Both the position numbers and the translations under genes were made by a program. From NCBI RefSeq assembly GCF_000196115.1, contig NC_005027.1, positions 1,488,001-1,552,000 of the forward strand: a stretch of 64,000 nt of DNA, in the 5' to 3' direction. Source of the DNA: Rhodopirellula baltica SH 1. Lineage in GTDB: Bacteria > Planctomycetota > Planctomycetia > Pirellulales > Pirellulaceae. The notes beneath the pieces were generated by a model that saw nothing but the letters and a program-made list of their open reading frames with translations, was not told the DNA's origin and searched no databases. How positions within the stretch are numbered: position 1 is the first letter of the stretch; the number at the start of each line of letters is the position of its first letter. This document shows, one piece after another, positions 18,910-27,973 of this stretch.

Positions 18910-19209
18910 AGCCTTTTCTCGTCTGCTTGGGCATGACCGTTGCACTGGTGACGACCGCGGTCGCCATTGGGCCGGATCAATGTCTCGTACTGTCGATGAC
19001 TCAGGAAAATCACCCACGCGGTGAAGAAACCGCCAAGGGTGACGCTATTTCCATCCATCGGTTGGAAGGGAATACGATTGATCGAACAACGGCGACCAGC
19101 GACAATAGGTTGTTCGGCCAGTTCATATGGGCCGCGTTCAACAGACTATGTCGCGACCGCATTCGCGTTCAAAAAATCTCAATAGACAAACCTTCGTAGG
19201 AAACCCAAC
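18910..19209. other. Intergenic region, 300 bp
   Basis: No credible gene, RNA or strong palindrome seen. An AGGAAA ribosome-site-like stretch at its end precedes the 19210 start. Confidence 0.4.
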
Positions 19210-20388
19210 ATGCAATTGGATTGGATCTTTCAAATGTCCACTCGCACCTTCGTTTCGACCGCTTTGGGGTTGTTGGTCGCATCCGCGGTTTGCGTATCGG
19301 GCTTGGCAACGTCGCCATTGATGGCGCAAGAAGCCGCAACCAAGGACACGCGGACGGCTGATCAACGGATCGATCAAATGGTCGATCGGGGAATCGAATT
19401 CTTGCGCACTCGCGGTCAGAGTGACGAAGGTGCGTTCAGTGGTGAAACCGGAGCCGCCGTCACGGGGTTGTGTGTGCGAGCGATCTTAGAACATCGGCCC
19501 GAAGCCGTTTCTGCTGACCCGGTGATTGCGAAAGCGATCAAGTACTTGGAATCAAAAGTCCAACCGGACGGTGGCATATACGCGACCGGATCGAAGCATC
19601 GGAATTACGAAACCACCACCGCCGCGATGGCTTTGAACAAAGCCAACAAAGATGGCCGGTTCGACAGCCAACTTGAACGGGCAAAGAACTTTTTGAAAGA
19701 CATCCAGTGGGATGAAGAGGAAGGTGCCGAACCAGGCGACACCGCGTATGGCGGAGCCGGTTATGGAAGCCATTCGCGTCCCGATTTGTCGAACACCGCG
19801 TTCCTGATCGAAGCACTTCATGATCTGGGAACCGATCCTCAAGACGAATCGATTCAGAAGGCTCTCATGTTTGTCAGCCGCACTCAGAATCTGACTCAGC
19901 ACGGCAACGATACCGAACATGCCGACAAAATTGGTGACGGTGGTTTCTACTACACACCCGCCGCTGGTGGTCAAAGCAAAGCTGGTGAGTCGGCAGACGG
20001 CGGTTTGCGAAGTTATGGCTCGATGACCTACGCCGGCTTGAAAAGCATGATCTATGCGGGATTGACTCCCGAAGACCCGCGAGTCAACGCCGCATTGGAT
20101 TTCATCCGCAATCACTACACGTTGGACAACAACCCCGGCATGGGTGCTCAGGGTCAATACTACTACTACCACACGTTTGCCAAAGCGTTGGATGTGGCTG
20201 GACTGGAAGTCGTTGAGTCAACCGACGCTGGGCCGCGAGATTGGCGAATGGACCTCATCAACAAACTCGAAGCCGAGCAACAAGAAGATGGATCTTGGGT
20301 GAACCGTGAAGCCGAGCGTTGGATGGAAGGCGATCGCCAACTCGTCACCGCTTATTGCTTGCTGGCACTCAAGCACGCTCGCAAGTAG
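19210..20388 (+). CDS. Secreted squalene-cyclase-fold protein
   Basis: 392 residues. A signal peptide is followed by cleavage near AMAQ-like sequence (SPLMAQEA), so it is exported. The body is an alpha/alpha-barrel of prenyltransferase/squalene-oxidase repeats: VQPDGGIYATGSKHRNYETTTAAMAL and EQQEDGSWVNREAERW are typical QW-like repeat signs. The DXDD motif of true squalene-hopene cyclases was not seen, so it is probably not a cyclase; planctomycetes have many such exported proteins of unknown role. ATG at 19210 is used because of the upstream AGGAAA; 19234 is an alternative. It stands alone. Confidence 0.82.
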   Translation: MQLDWIFQMSTRTFVSTALGLLVASAVCVSGLATSPLMAQEAATKDTRTADQRIDQMVDRGIEFLRTRGQSDEGAFSGETGAAVTGLCVRAILEHRPEAVSADPVIAKAIKYLESKVQPDGGIYATGSKHRNYETTTAAMALNKANKDGRFDSQLERAKNFLKDIQWDEEEGAEPGDTAYGGAGYGSHSRPDLSNTAFLIEALHDLGTDPQDESIQKALMFVSRTQNLTQHGNDTEHADKIGDGGFYYTPAAGGQSKAGESADGGLRSYGSMTYAGLKSMIYAGLTPEDPRVNAALDFIRNHYTLDNNPGMGAQGQYYYYHTFAKALDVAGLEVVESTDAGPRDWRMDLINKLEAEQQEDGSWVNREAERWMEGDRQLVTAYCLLALKHARK

Positions 20389-20538
20389 CCGAGCGTTTGC
20401 GATTGCTCGTCCGCGTTCGAAATGTTCTCGGATGAGCAAACTGGCTGACGGCGGCATTCCTTTGATCGAATACCTCTCTGCGTATCGGTTTGCCGCCTAT
20501 TCGCCAAGTTCGATCCGGGGCGTTGGGCTTTCACGCGA

Positions 20539-21531
20539 TTGCCGAACTCCAAATCTAGGCGAGCCCGTCTGATCGCGTACAATTGGGACATCCCATTTGC
20601 ATCACCACCGACGGACCGACTCATTAACTCCTCGACCTCCCCAACGAATGATGCCGATACGAATCGGCCGACCGTGCCCCGCGACGGGTACGTGTGCCGA
20701 TATGGCTCGATGAGGTTGATGGGAGTGATGACCGCGACCGAGTGTTTTCGGTATGGCGATGAGGTCGTGATCCGCAGCGATCGCGGCACCGAGATCGCCA
20801 CCGTGTTGTGCGAGGCAACCAACGAAGCGGTCGAGCTGGTTCCTTCGAAAGGCAACTCGGAGCCGGTTCAAGGGAAAATCATTCGCCGACTCGATGCGAC
20901 GGATCGAGGTGATTGGTCGCAAATGTCAGAGATGACTCGCAAAGATCTGCTGGCGGCCAAGAAATGCGTCAACCAGCTGAAACTGCCGATGCAGGTGATC
21001 GACGTCGAACGAATGCTCGGCGGCGAACGCGTGATCGTTTACTTCGTTGCTGATGGCCGAGTCGATTTTCGCGAACTGGTTAAATTGGTCGGACGCGAAT
21101 TCCAAACACGCATCGAAATGCGTCAAATCGGTATCCGGGACGAGGCGAAGTTGCTGGCAGACTACGGCGATTGTGGGCAAAAAGTTTGCTGCAGCCGTTT
21201 TCTCAGCAAGATGCCGCCGGTTTCGATGAAAATGGCAAAACTGCAGCGAGCCTCTTTGGACCCGGCAAAAATCTCAGGGCGATGCGGGCGATTAAAATGT
21301 TGCCTGCGTTACGAATTCGAAACCTACGAGGAAATGGCAGAGGAGCTCCCCCCAATCGGCAGCGAAATTCTGACCCGTGATGGATCCGCCAAGGTTCTCG
21401 CCCAAGACATCTTGGCTGGGCAATTGGTGGTCAAGACCGATGACCATCGACGCGTTATGATTCCTGCGGGTGACGTTGTCAGCGTGACGAAGCGGGGTTC
21501 CGGGGAACCCACTAAACAACGTAAACGCTGA
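20539..21531 (+). CDS. PSP1-domain protein, RicT (YaaT)-like
   Basis: About 285 to 330 residues; the start is uncertain, with TTG at 20539 or GTG at 20674 just before the conserved DGYVCRYGSMRLMG. The conserved core includes VDFRELVKLVGREFQTRIEMRQIGIRDEAK and the Cys-rich stretch GDCGQKVCCSRF and GRCGRLKCCLRYE. In Bacillus the RicT homologue acts with RicA and RicF in a Fe-S complex that modulates RNase Y. This suggests a cytoplasmic role in RNA processing, unproven for planctomycetes. The Minf_1886 gene follows after 43 bp. Confidence 0.85.
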   Translation: MPNSKSRRARLIAYNWDIPFASPPTDRLINSSTSPTNDADTNRPTVPRDGYVCRYGSMRLMGVMTATECFRYGDEVVIRSDRGTEIATVLCEATNEAVELVPSKGNSEPVQGKIIRRLDATDRGDWSQMSEMTRKDLLAAKKCVNQLKLPMQVIDVERMLGGERVIVYFVADGRVDFRELVKLVGREFQTRIEMRQIGIRDEAKLLADYGDCGQKVCCSRFLSKMPPVSMKMAKLQRASLDPAKISGRCGRLKCCLRYEFETYEEMAEELPPIGSEILTRDGSAKVLAQDILAGQLVVKTDDHRRVMIPAGDVVSVTKRGSGEPTKQRKR

Positions 21532-21574
21532 ACCCACTCGAATCACTTCCTTTTCTTTTCCTCGATCCTTCGCC

Positions 21575-22000
21575 ATGCCATCTCCTGTCAAAGCGATGCA
21601 GGACCTCCTGCGAGACGACACTCGATACAAACTCGAGGCGTATCAATTCATTCGCGAAGCGTTGCAGTACGCTCACGAGAATCTGGATGCCATTGGGCCA
21701 CTCGGGTTCGGTCCTTCCGATGACCCCAACAGCGATGCGCCTCGTCACTTGACCGGGCAACAGCTTTGCGAAGCGTGCCGTTTGTACGCCATCGACCAGT
21801 TCGGTTACTTGGCCCAAATGGTGCTCGAAAATTGGGGCCTGCGGCGAACCGGCGACTTCGGCGAATTGGTTTACAACTTGATCCGTATCGAACAGATGCG
21901 GAAAAGCGAATCGGATCGCCGAGAAGACTTTGACGACGTCTATGATTTCGAGAACGCGTTCCAACCCAAGTTCGAATTGGCTCTCAGCGACGAGGACTGA
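21575..22000 (+). CDS. Minf_1886 family protein
   Basis: 141 residues, the usual length. The sequence matches this family well: an N-terminal helical segment DTRYKLEAYQFIREALQYA, then HLTGQQLCEACRLYAIDQFG and WGLRRTGDFGELVYNLI. The family occurs in Verrucomicrobia and Planctomycetes; function is unknown. It lies between the RicT-like gene and the exported methyltransferase; the stop is followed directly by an in-frame TTG of the next frame, so the three genes may be cotranscribed. Confidence 0.88.
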   Translation: MPSPVKAMQDLLRDDTRYKLEAYQFIREALQYAHENLDAIGPLGFGPSDDPNSDAPRHLTGQQLCEACRLYAIDQFGYLAQMVLENWGLRRTGDFGELVYNLIRIEQMRKSESDRREDFDDVYDFENAFQPKFELALSDED

Positions 22001-22048
22001 TTGAAATCGAACGCGAAGCTCCTTCCTATCACTCTGCGAAAAAGCACC

Positions 22049-22930
22049 ATGCGTTTCTCCACTTGGCTCGCACTTTGGATGTTGATCGGTTCGGCAACCA
22101 TCCACACCGGAAACGCGTTTGCGACTGACGCGGTGGCGACCGAGGCGAAAACCGATGTCGCTCGCCAAAACGAAAAGTCGCGTCCCAAGGAAGAAGCTCG
22201 CCGAACTTACATGGGCCGGATCGTCGCACAGCCGATGTCGCACCGCGGTGCCGCATGGTTGGTTCGCCCGGAACGAGACGACGAGGAGAAGGCCGGCGAA
22301 TCCTTTGACCGCTTGGGATTGAAACCCGGGATGACGGTCGTCGATCTCGGGTGCGGCAACGGCTACTGGACGATCCCGATGGCTCGTGCCGTGGCGATCA
22401 AGGCACCGTCAGATCCATCCGGCGCTGATGCTTCGGAGGCAGATTCCGACGATGCAAAGGTTGCGGACGACGAATCTAAATCGCTCGACGGCCAAGTGTT
22501 GGCTGTCGACATCCAACGTGAGATGTTGCAGATGCTTCAGCGGAACGCCGCTCGCGCTAAGCTGGACAACATCCAGCCGATCCTCGGTGCAATTGACGAT
22601 CCGAAATTGCCCGCCGGAAAAGTCGACTTGGTTCTTTTGGTTGACGTTTACCACGAGTTTTCGCATCCGGAATCCATGTTGTGGGCGATCCGCCAATCGC
22701 TCAAATCCGATGGCGTGATTGCTTTGCTGGAATACCGAGCGGAAGATCCGGCCGTTCCAATCAAACCGCTGCACAAGATGTCGAAGTCGCAGATCATGCA
22801 GGAATACAAAGCCTCCGATTTGAAGCTTGTCCGCGAATACAACGGTTTGCCTTGGCAACACCTGATGTTCTTCGCCCGCGATGACAGTCCTCTGCCCGAA
22901 ATCGAACCGGAACCGTTCACTCAAGAGTGA
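22049..22930 (+). CDS. Class I SAM methyltransferase with an N-terminal signal peptide
   Basis: 293 residues from the ATG at 22049, chosen because it begins a clean signal peptide (LALWMLIGSATIHTGNAFA). SAM motif I, VVDLGCGNGYWTIPMA, and the later VDLVLLVDVYHEFSHPE are intact. An acidic insertion of about 30 residues (PSGADASEADSDDAKVADDE) interrupts the fold between strands 1 and 2. Export of a SAM enzyme is odd because SAM is cytoplasmic; the hydrophobic N-terminus might instead anchor it. The substrate is unknown. Confidence 0.82.
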   Translation: MRFSTWLALWMLIGSATIHTGNAFATDAVATEAKTDVARQNEKSRPKEEARRTYMGRIVAQPMSHRGAAWLVRPERDDEEKAGESFDRLGLKPGMTVVDLGCGNGYWTIPMARAVAIKAPSDPSGADASEADSDDAKVADDESKSLDGQVLAVDIQREMLQMLQRNAARAKLDNIQPILGAIDDPKLPAGKVDLVLLVDVYHEFSHPESMLWAIRQSLKSDGVIALLEYRAEDPAVPIKPLHKMSKSQIMQEYKASDLKLVREYNGLPWQHLMFFARDDSPLPEIEPEPFTQE

Positions 22931-23296
22931 ACGGCGGGTAGATGTCAGAGCTGTGATTCGATCTTCACACGACGAGAGCGGCAATCATTGACGTCGCCCC
23001 GGATGGGGCTGCCGTGGGGATGGGACTGCGTTTACGCGTGGGTTTCGTTGGCGAGTTCGACGGACTTGGAAGTCCATCGTACGGAGATGTTGTCACGTCA
23101 AACTTGCCCCGGATGGGGCCATCGTCAGTAGCTCGGGGCGGGAGCCCCGAAACCGGTGGCGAAAAGCAAAAGGTCGCCCCGGATGGGGCCTTCCTGAGGA
23201 TAGGACTGGTCTTTGCTTTCGCTTACGCCGTAGGTTCCGTTGGTGTATTCGACGGACTTGGAAGTCCATCGTACGGTCGGAGGATTGGTTCTTGGA
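22931..23296. other. Intergenic region made of palindromic repeats
   Basis: 366 bp holding the repeat module listed next. No gene seen; the end of the convergent propeller gene lies at 23297. Confidence 0.6.
22994..23276. repeat. REP-like palindromic repeat module, two units plus an extra hairpin
   Basis: The 14-bp palindrome GCCCCGGATGGGGC occurs at 22996-23009, 23106-23119 and 23176-23189. The 29-bp stretch ending ACTTGGAAGTCCATCGTACGG occurs at 23056-23084 and 23248-23276, each with the hairpin GACTT-GGA-AGTC. The unit is palindrome, about 50 bp spacer, then hairpin: 22994-23084 and 23174-23276. A separate hairpin TCGGGGCGGGAGCCCCGA is at 23133-23150. Confidence 0.8.
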
Positions 23297-24352
23297 TCAC
23301 TCTGCGAGCAGCTTGGTGACTTCTTTCGATTCGCGATCGATTCGGTATACCTGCTTGGCTTTGGGATCGGAAACGATGACCGCGTCGGCTGTCGCACTCA
23401 ACCCAACTGGGCCGAGCAACAGTTCTTCGTCGAACCATTTTTCGGTTTTGCCATCGGCCGAGAATTGCCAAATGCATTTGCCGTAAACATCGGAGACAAA
23501 ACCCGTGCCGTCGTGCCAAGCGATCCCGCCGGGGAAACCGTAAGGGCGATCCGTGACAACCGGTTCGCTGGTTTTCTCTGTGACGTTGATCTTCACGACC
23601 GCATCGGCGTCAGGCGTGACGGCGTACAGGGCACCTTCTTCGTCGAAGACCAATCCGCGAGCGTTCACGCGTACGATCAGTTCGGGCTCACCACCTTCGA
23701 TGGGCAATGCGAATGTCGCGCGACGTTCGGCATCACCCACATAAATCGTTTTGCCGTCCGGTGAAACCACCAAGGCCATTGGGATCCCCAGGAATCCACC
23801 ATTGAGCGGTTTGGCATCTTGACCTCCGGGAGCATCGGAATTGGGCGTCACATGGTAAATCTCACGTGTTGCCGAATCACCAACCAAAACGCCACCACCG
23901 GGGTGAGGCGTGGCGCTGTAGGGGCGATTCATCGTTTTGCGAAGGTAGCGCGAACCGGTCACGAAACGCTCGGGTTTGGCCGCCTGGGTTGCCGGCCATG
24001 GCACCGTCCAAACGCCGGGAGCATCTGAATCAAGCACAAACAGCTTGTCCTCCGACATCACCGCGCCGCGCGGGTAGACGGGGCTTTCGGCTTCTGTCCA
24101 AAAGTCGTCCGGGTAGGTCTCGGGTTTGGCTTCGGTCGCTGTGGTATCCGCGGCAGCGGCTTCGGTCTCCGTCGCATCCTGAGATGTCGCTGTATGAGCC
24201 TGCAGGATGGTTCCCGAAACGATCGCAGCGATCAACAAATTTCGCACGCTCCCAAAGCGATCTTTACCCAGGATCGTGAAACACGTTCGCGAGCCGTAGT
24301 GGTTGTTTGGGAAGATGGAATCGAAAATTCGGGTTGGGCAAGATTTATTCAT
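23297..24352 (-). CDS. Exported SMP-30/NHL-type beta-propeller
   Basis: 351 residues from the ATG at 24352. A GTG at 24247 would give a shorter, more typical signal peptide (RNLLIAAIVSGTILQAHTATSQ) and may be the true start. The body has six repeated blade-like blocks: AVVSPDGKTIYVGDAERRATFALP, GLVFDEEGALYAVTPDADAVVKIN, GIAWHDGTGFVSDVYGKCIW. Such proteins bind calcium or act as lactonases or scaffolds; no catalytic site is assigned. It is divergent from the Cys-rich gene and converges on the palindromic module. Confidence 0.78.
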   Translation of the reverse strand: MNKSCPTRIFDSIFPNNHYGSRTCFTILGKDRFGSVRNLLIAAIVSGTILQAHTATSQDATETEAAAADTTATEAKPETYPDDFWTEAESPVYPRGAVMSEDKLFVLDSDAPGVWTVPWPATQAAKPERFVTGSRYLRKTMNRPYSATPHPGGGVLVGDSATREIYHVTPNSDAPGGQDAKPLNGGFLGIPMALVVSPDGKTIYVGDAERRATFALPIEGGEPELIVRVNARGLVFDEEGALYAVTPDADAVVKINVTEKTSEPVVTDRPYGFPGGIAWHDGTGFVSDVYGKCIWQFSADGKTEKWFDEELLLGPVGLSATADAVIVSDPKAKQVYRIDRESKEVTKLLAE

Positions 24353-24415
24353 GAGGAGGGTTATGACGTCCGATAAGTAAGAAGTTCCATGTCCCAATTC
24401 CGGCAATGACGTCTC

Positions 24416-25744
24416 ATGATAACCATTCCCCGTCGATTGTTGTGCCTGTTCGCCTGTTTCGTTGGTGCGACTGCGTCGTTGACGTTGGCTCAAGCCGATG
24501 CAGCGGACCAATTGATTCGCAGCCGGCCCGTTTCACAGGGAAACACGGGCGTGAAGCGATCTTCGACGACCCACTCCGGATGGTCGCCTCAAGGTAACAC
24601 CCAGTCGGTTCAGCGCAACCAAGTGGCTTCAAATCGCAAGCCCACATTGGTTTCGCGACCAGCAAACGGATCGGTCAAGCAAGTCGGCTACTTGGACGGC
24701 GGTTGCGATTGCGCCGAATGCTCCGCGGCAGGTGTGCTGGGCGGGCCCGGGTGCGGGATGGAAGCCAGCTGCGGACTCGAAGTCGGGTGTGGGCTGGAGG
24801 AATACGGCGTCTGCAGTTGCGATGCGTGCAGCGGCGATCTGATGTCGGGCTGCGACAGTGGCTTTTGCGATGGCGGATGCGATGGAATGTGTGGCGGAGC
24901 CGAAATCGATTGCTTCCCATTGTTCCTGCCAATCTTGCGAGTCGACTGGAGCCGCTTTTCGTTCTTCGCCGGATCGCAGGCGTTCAAGTCGCCGTTGAAC
25001 TACCCCGCATTGGACGCGACCGGCCAACCTCGCGGTGGCAGCGGCAGCTTTGGTTACTACCAAGGTTTCAACGAAGGTCGCGATCTCCGCAATTGGTTGG
25101 GTTTGGATCTTTCCGCCCAACTTGGTGTGCGTGCGACTCAAACCAATCTAGACGGCGAAGAGTTCACCAGCGGACGGATGCACCAAGTCTTTGTGACCGG
25201 CGGCTTCTTTCGTCGAGTCGACTACGGCCTGCAATACGGGTTGGTCGTCGACTACTTGAACCAAGATTGGTACTACCAAAGTGACTTGCTGCAATTGCGC
25301 GGCGAGTTGAGCTGGAAGGTCTCCGCATGTCACGAGTTCGGGTTCCAGTTCATGGCCGGAGTCACCGATCAAGTCGTGACGACGAATGCGGGGGGCTTCA
25401 CCAGTTCAGAGACCATCGAACCGGTTGACCAGTACCGGGCGTTCTATCGCCGAGCGATGGGAACGACGGGACACATGACTGCGTTCCTTGGCGGCACCAG
25501 CGAAGAACACTTTATCTGGGGCAGCGAGATGGAGATTCCTTTGCAAACCAATTGGTCGCTGCTGGTTGGCTCAGCTTACTTTAGCCCCGGCGACGATACC
25601 GCATTGGATGCAAACGAAGCCGAAGGTTGGAACTTGTCAATCGGCTTCGCATTCCGTCCAGGCGTCACCGGACCAAAGCAACGCTACCGGAACCCTCTCT
25701 TCAACGTTGCTGACAACGGATCCTTCTTCGTCTTCCGCCGCTAA
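24416..25744 (+). CDS. Exported Cys/Gly-rich protein with barrel-like C-terminal domain (DUF6666-like)
   Basis: 442 residues. Signal peptide (LLCLFACFVGATASLTLAQA) then a low-complexity linker, then at about 95-165 a segment with many Cys and Gly (GGCDCAECS, GCGMEASCGLEVGCG, CDGMCGGAE). The rest has alternating polar/aromatic strands, ending in Phe-rich FFVFRR, as in outer-membrane barrels. It resembles planctomycete proteins I would put in DUF6666 (memory, not checked). Likely in the cell envelope, with disulfides or a metal bound by the Cys block. Single gene. Confidence 0.72.
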   Translation: MITIPRRLLCLFACFVGATASLTLAQADAADQLIRSRPVSQGNTGVKRSSTTHSGWSPQGNTQSVQRNQVASNRKPTLVSRPANGSVKQVGYLDGGCDCAECSAAGVLGGPGCGMEASCGLEVGCGLEEYGVCSCDACSGDLMSGCDSGFCDGGCDGMCGGAEIDCFPLFLPILRVDWSRFSFFAGSQAFKSPLNYPALDATGQPRGGSGSFGYYQGFNEGRDLRNWLGLDLSAQLGVRATQTNLDGEEFTSGRMHQVFVTGGFFRRVDYGLQYGLVVDYLNQDWYYQSDLLQLRGELSWKVSACHEFGFQFMAGVTDQVVTTNAGGFTSSETIEPVDQYRAFYRRAMGTTGHMTAFLGGTSEEHFIWGSEMEIPLQTNWSLLVGSAYFSPGDDTALDANEAEGWNLSIGFAFRPGVTGPKQRYRNPLFNVADNGSFFVFRR

Positions 25745-25942
25745 GCCAACTCGCAACGTCGAGTTTGCCAACGCGTACGATGGAGTTCCAAGTCGGTCGA
25801 TCAAAAACGTCGCCGCTGAAACAGTTGATTTTCGCCCGTGCAACAGCGTCGAATCAAACCGAATCCTTCGCCGTATCGTGCGTCTTCGTCAAAGTCGCAC
25901 CAACACGGCAACACCTGCTCGCGCCTCGTCCTGAAAGCAGAG

Positions 25943-26692
25943 TTACGCGAGTAGTCTGATCGCGATCCCGATGCACCAAACCGATGCAACCGGAATCGCG
26001 GTCAACACCGTCCACCAATCCATCGGTCTGCGACGAGCGAACGAATCAGCGACGGCTAGCATCAGCAAGCAGATTGGAATTCCGATCGCGATTTCGAAGT
26101 ACCAAGGCCGTAGCGTCAATCCAACTTGGTTGCGAAAACCGAAATGCAGGTCACCGATGATCAGCAACGCGAAGATTAGAAAACCTATCCACGCAATTCG
26201 CCAGGCAACGGGTTGAGTTCTGGTCTTAAGAACAACCCACAGCAAGACTGGTAGGCAAGCGACGTATCCAACGCTGGCGGCAAAATCACGGTACCAAATA
26301 CCAATAACAAATCCCCGGTGGTCGTTGGTGCCGAAGGCGAGATCGTTCTGCATGCGAACATGCGTGACGGTTGCTGCGATGATTTCCAAGCTCCAGTTGA
26401 GAACGCACATCGTTGCGAAAAGCAAGGCGAGCGTCTTGCCCGGGCTGGACCAAAAGTCTCGATCTCGAATTGCAATCACAAACATCGTGACGCAAAGACC
26501 GTAGATCGACGCGATGAACATCCCCAACGCATCGACATTCGAAGGCGATGCAAGGTTGTAGTAGTGCGCGTCGGCAGGGAACCGAAGATGCTCAATGCCT
26601 CGCGACACAAAAAAGGCAATTCCGATGCCGGTGGTCAGCATCATCAAATGCGAAATACCCAATCGGTTCGGCGTCGAACAATCTGTCGTCAT
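25943..26692 (-). CDS. Hypothetical multipass membrane protein
   Basis: 249 residues with about seven hydrophobic segments. No family recognised. Start ATG at 26692. Lone gene at the left edge of the accessory region, converging on the Cys-rich gene after about 200 bp of featureless sequence. Confidence 0.65.
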   Translation of the reverse strand: MTTDCSTPNRLGISHLMMLTTGIGIAFFVSRGIEHLRFPADAHYYNLASPSNVDALGMFIASIYGLCVTMFVIAIRDRDFWSSPGKTLALLFATMCVLNWSLEIIAATVTHVRMQNDLAFGTNDHRGFVIGIWYRDFAASVGYVACLPVLLWVVLKTRTQPVAWRIAWIGFLIFALLIIGDLHFGFRNQVGLTLRPWYFEIAIGIPICLLMLAVADSFARRRPMDWWTVLTAIPVASVWCIGIAIRLLA

Positions 26693-27024
26693 TCAGTTCC
26701 CGATGCATGTTGAAGGACCAGATAAATCACCGAGCGTCACCGCATCGTTTCATCTGCGGCTCACCGGTACACAAGGCTCATGAGATTAACAAAGTCGCGC
26801 TGCCGATACTTCGGCAACGGTGTGTGGATTGATCGATCGCTAAAGTTGTTTGGCAGGAATGATCAGGCACGACTATCGGGCTGTTGATTTATTGAGCTGG
26901 ACCGCGTTAGCGCCAGCTGATTAGACGCCAACCGTGGCTAACGCCAAACGGCTAATGATTGTCATTCGGTATGCGACTAAATCAACAGCCTGCTATGTGA
27001 GCCGATCGGGAATTTGTTCCTGTT
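26693..27024. other. Intergenic region with mobile element copy 2
   Basis: 332 bp. Holds the 116-bp element at 26877-26992; no gene or RNA seen in the rest. Confidence 0.5.
26877..26992 (-). mobile_element. 116-bp MITE-like element, copy 2
   Basis: Inverse orientation to copy 1. Ends CGGGCTGTTGATTTA and TAAATCAACAGCCTG; 4-bp flanking duplication CTAT at 26873-26876 and 26993-26996. Hairpin 1: AGCTGG at 26895-26900, AC bulge, CGC-GTTA-GCG, CCAGCT at 26913-26918. Hairpin 2: CCG, TGGC at 26935-26938, TAAC loop, GCCA at 26943-26946, AA bulge, CGG. These differ from copy 1 and 3 by paired changes. Confidence 0.85.
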
Positions 27025-27456
27025 CTACGTGAAGTAATGACGCTGACTGGAACGGTTTGATGGCCGAAAGACTTCTGCGGACCTGCCCAGTACGATCAAT
27101 CGGTATTGGAACTTTGGTCCTGCAATTCGGTCAAACGCGCGTTCACTACCGTCCGCAGTGCTTTCAACTTCTCGATCGACCTTACCAAGAATGGTCGGGA
27201 CCGGGTGGGGCGAGTCTTCTCTGGTAAACAACTCAGTTCGACGAATTCGCTGATCGAGAGCGACCACCTTCGGATGTCGATCTCCGTGAATGCTCTCCAA
27301 CATCGATCGATCCCAGCCAAGCCCGGTGAGATTGCGAACCTCTATCAGTTCAGGATGAATGGTCGTCTTCGGGTTCGTTGCGTCATCTGCTACACCGTCG
27401 TGACTCGACGCTGCGAGCAGAAGTACCATACTGCACATCACGAATTTTGCATTCAT
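27025..27456 (-). CDS. Small exported hypothetical protein
   Basis: 143 residues from the ATG at 27456, preceded by a longer open frame to 27537 without signal. Residues 1-24 look like a signal peptide (FVMCSMVLLLAASSHDGVA). The rest has no recognised domain; a few Arg/Asp-rich stretches. Start choice is inferred. Confidence 0.5.
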   Translation of the reverse strand: MNAKFVMCSMVLLLAASSHDGVADDATNPKTTIHPELIEVRNLTGLGWDRSMLESIHGDRHPKVVALDQRIRRTELFTREDSPHPVPTILGKVDREVESTADGSERAFDRIAGPKFQYRLIVLGRSAEVFRPSNRSSQRHYFT

Positions 27457-27562
27457 CGTCGGACTTCTTGCCTTGAGTAGAGGGGCGACTGAACGAAGCT
27501 CTACGTCGATCTTGGAGAGAACATGTGACACATACATCGTAGAGCCATTTTGTCATGAGAGT

Positions 27563-27973
27563 TTAAAACGCTTTGTCACGCCATATCTCCCATTCTTCGA
27601 GCACCTCTTGCGGGGATGAAACCCATTTCTTTGCCGGCAGCAAGTAGAACCGATTCTTGTCTGACGATATTGTTCCCGCGTCATGCACAAGCTTGGTGGG
27701 CAGATGGACTGTAACGGCGTTGGAGACGACGAAAGTCTGTTTGCCTCGAATCTGTGAAACCGACTCTGGTGCAACGTCGCGATTGAGGTGCAAATAGGAG
27801 TGGATCTTCCCTTCACCTAGTTCCGTGTTTTTCGTCCAATCGACAAACGAACTTCGGATCACTTCCAGTCGCCGTTGATCGCGATTGTTCCTGGAAATCA
27901 AATACGAGAAAAACGTTGCGGCAACCAATGTCGCGACAAACAGAGTCCTCAGTCGATAGCGGAACCATTTCAT
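27563..27973 (-). CDS. Small membrane-anchored hypothetical protein
   Basis: 136 residues. An N-terminal FRYRLRTLFVATLVAATFFSYL is the positive-start-then-helix pattern common in planctomycete 'RxSLRTLF' proteins, which have one helix and a short extracytoplasmic domain of unknown function. Not otherwise recognised. Neighbours on the same strand are other small orphan genes. Confidence 0.6.
   Translation of the reverse strand: MKWFRYRLRTLFVATLVAATFFSYLISRNNRDQRRLEVIRSSFVDWTKNTELGEGKIHSYLHLNRDVAPESVSQIRGKQTFVVSNAVTVHLPTKLVHDAGTISSDKNRFYLLPAKKWVSSPQEVLEEWEIWRDKAF

Noticed and set aside
22996-23189. Three copies of GCCCCGGATGGGGC look like the start of a CRISPR array
   Set aside because: Spacings are uneven (110 and 70 bp), the repeat is a short palindrome, and no cas gene is present.
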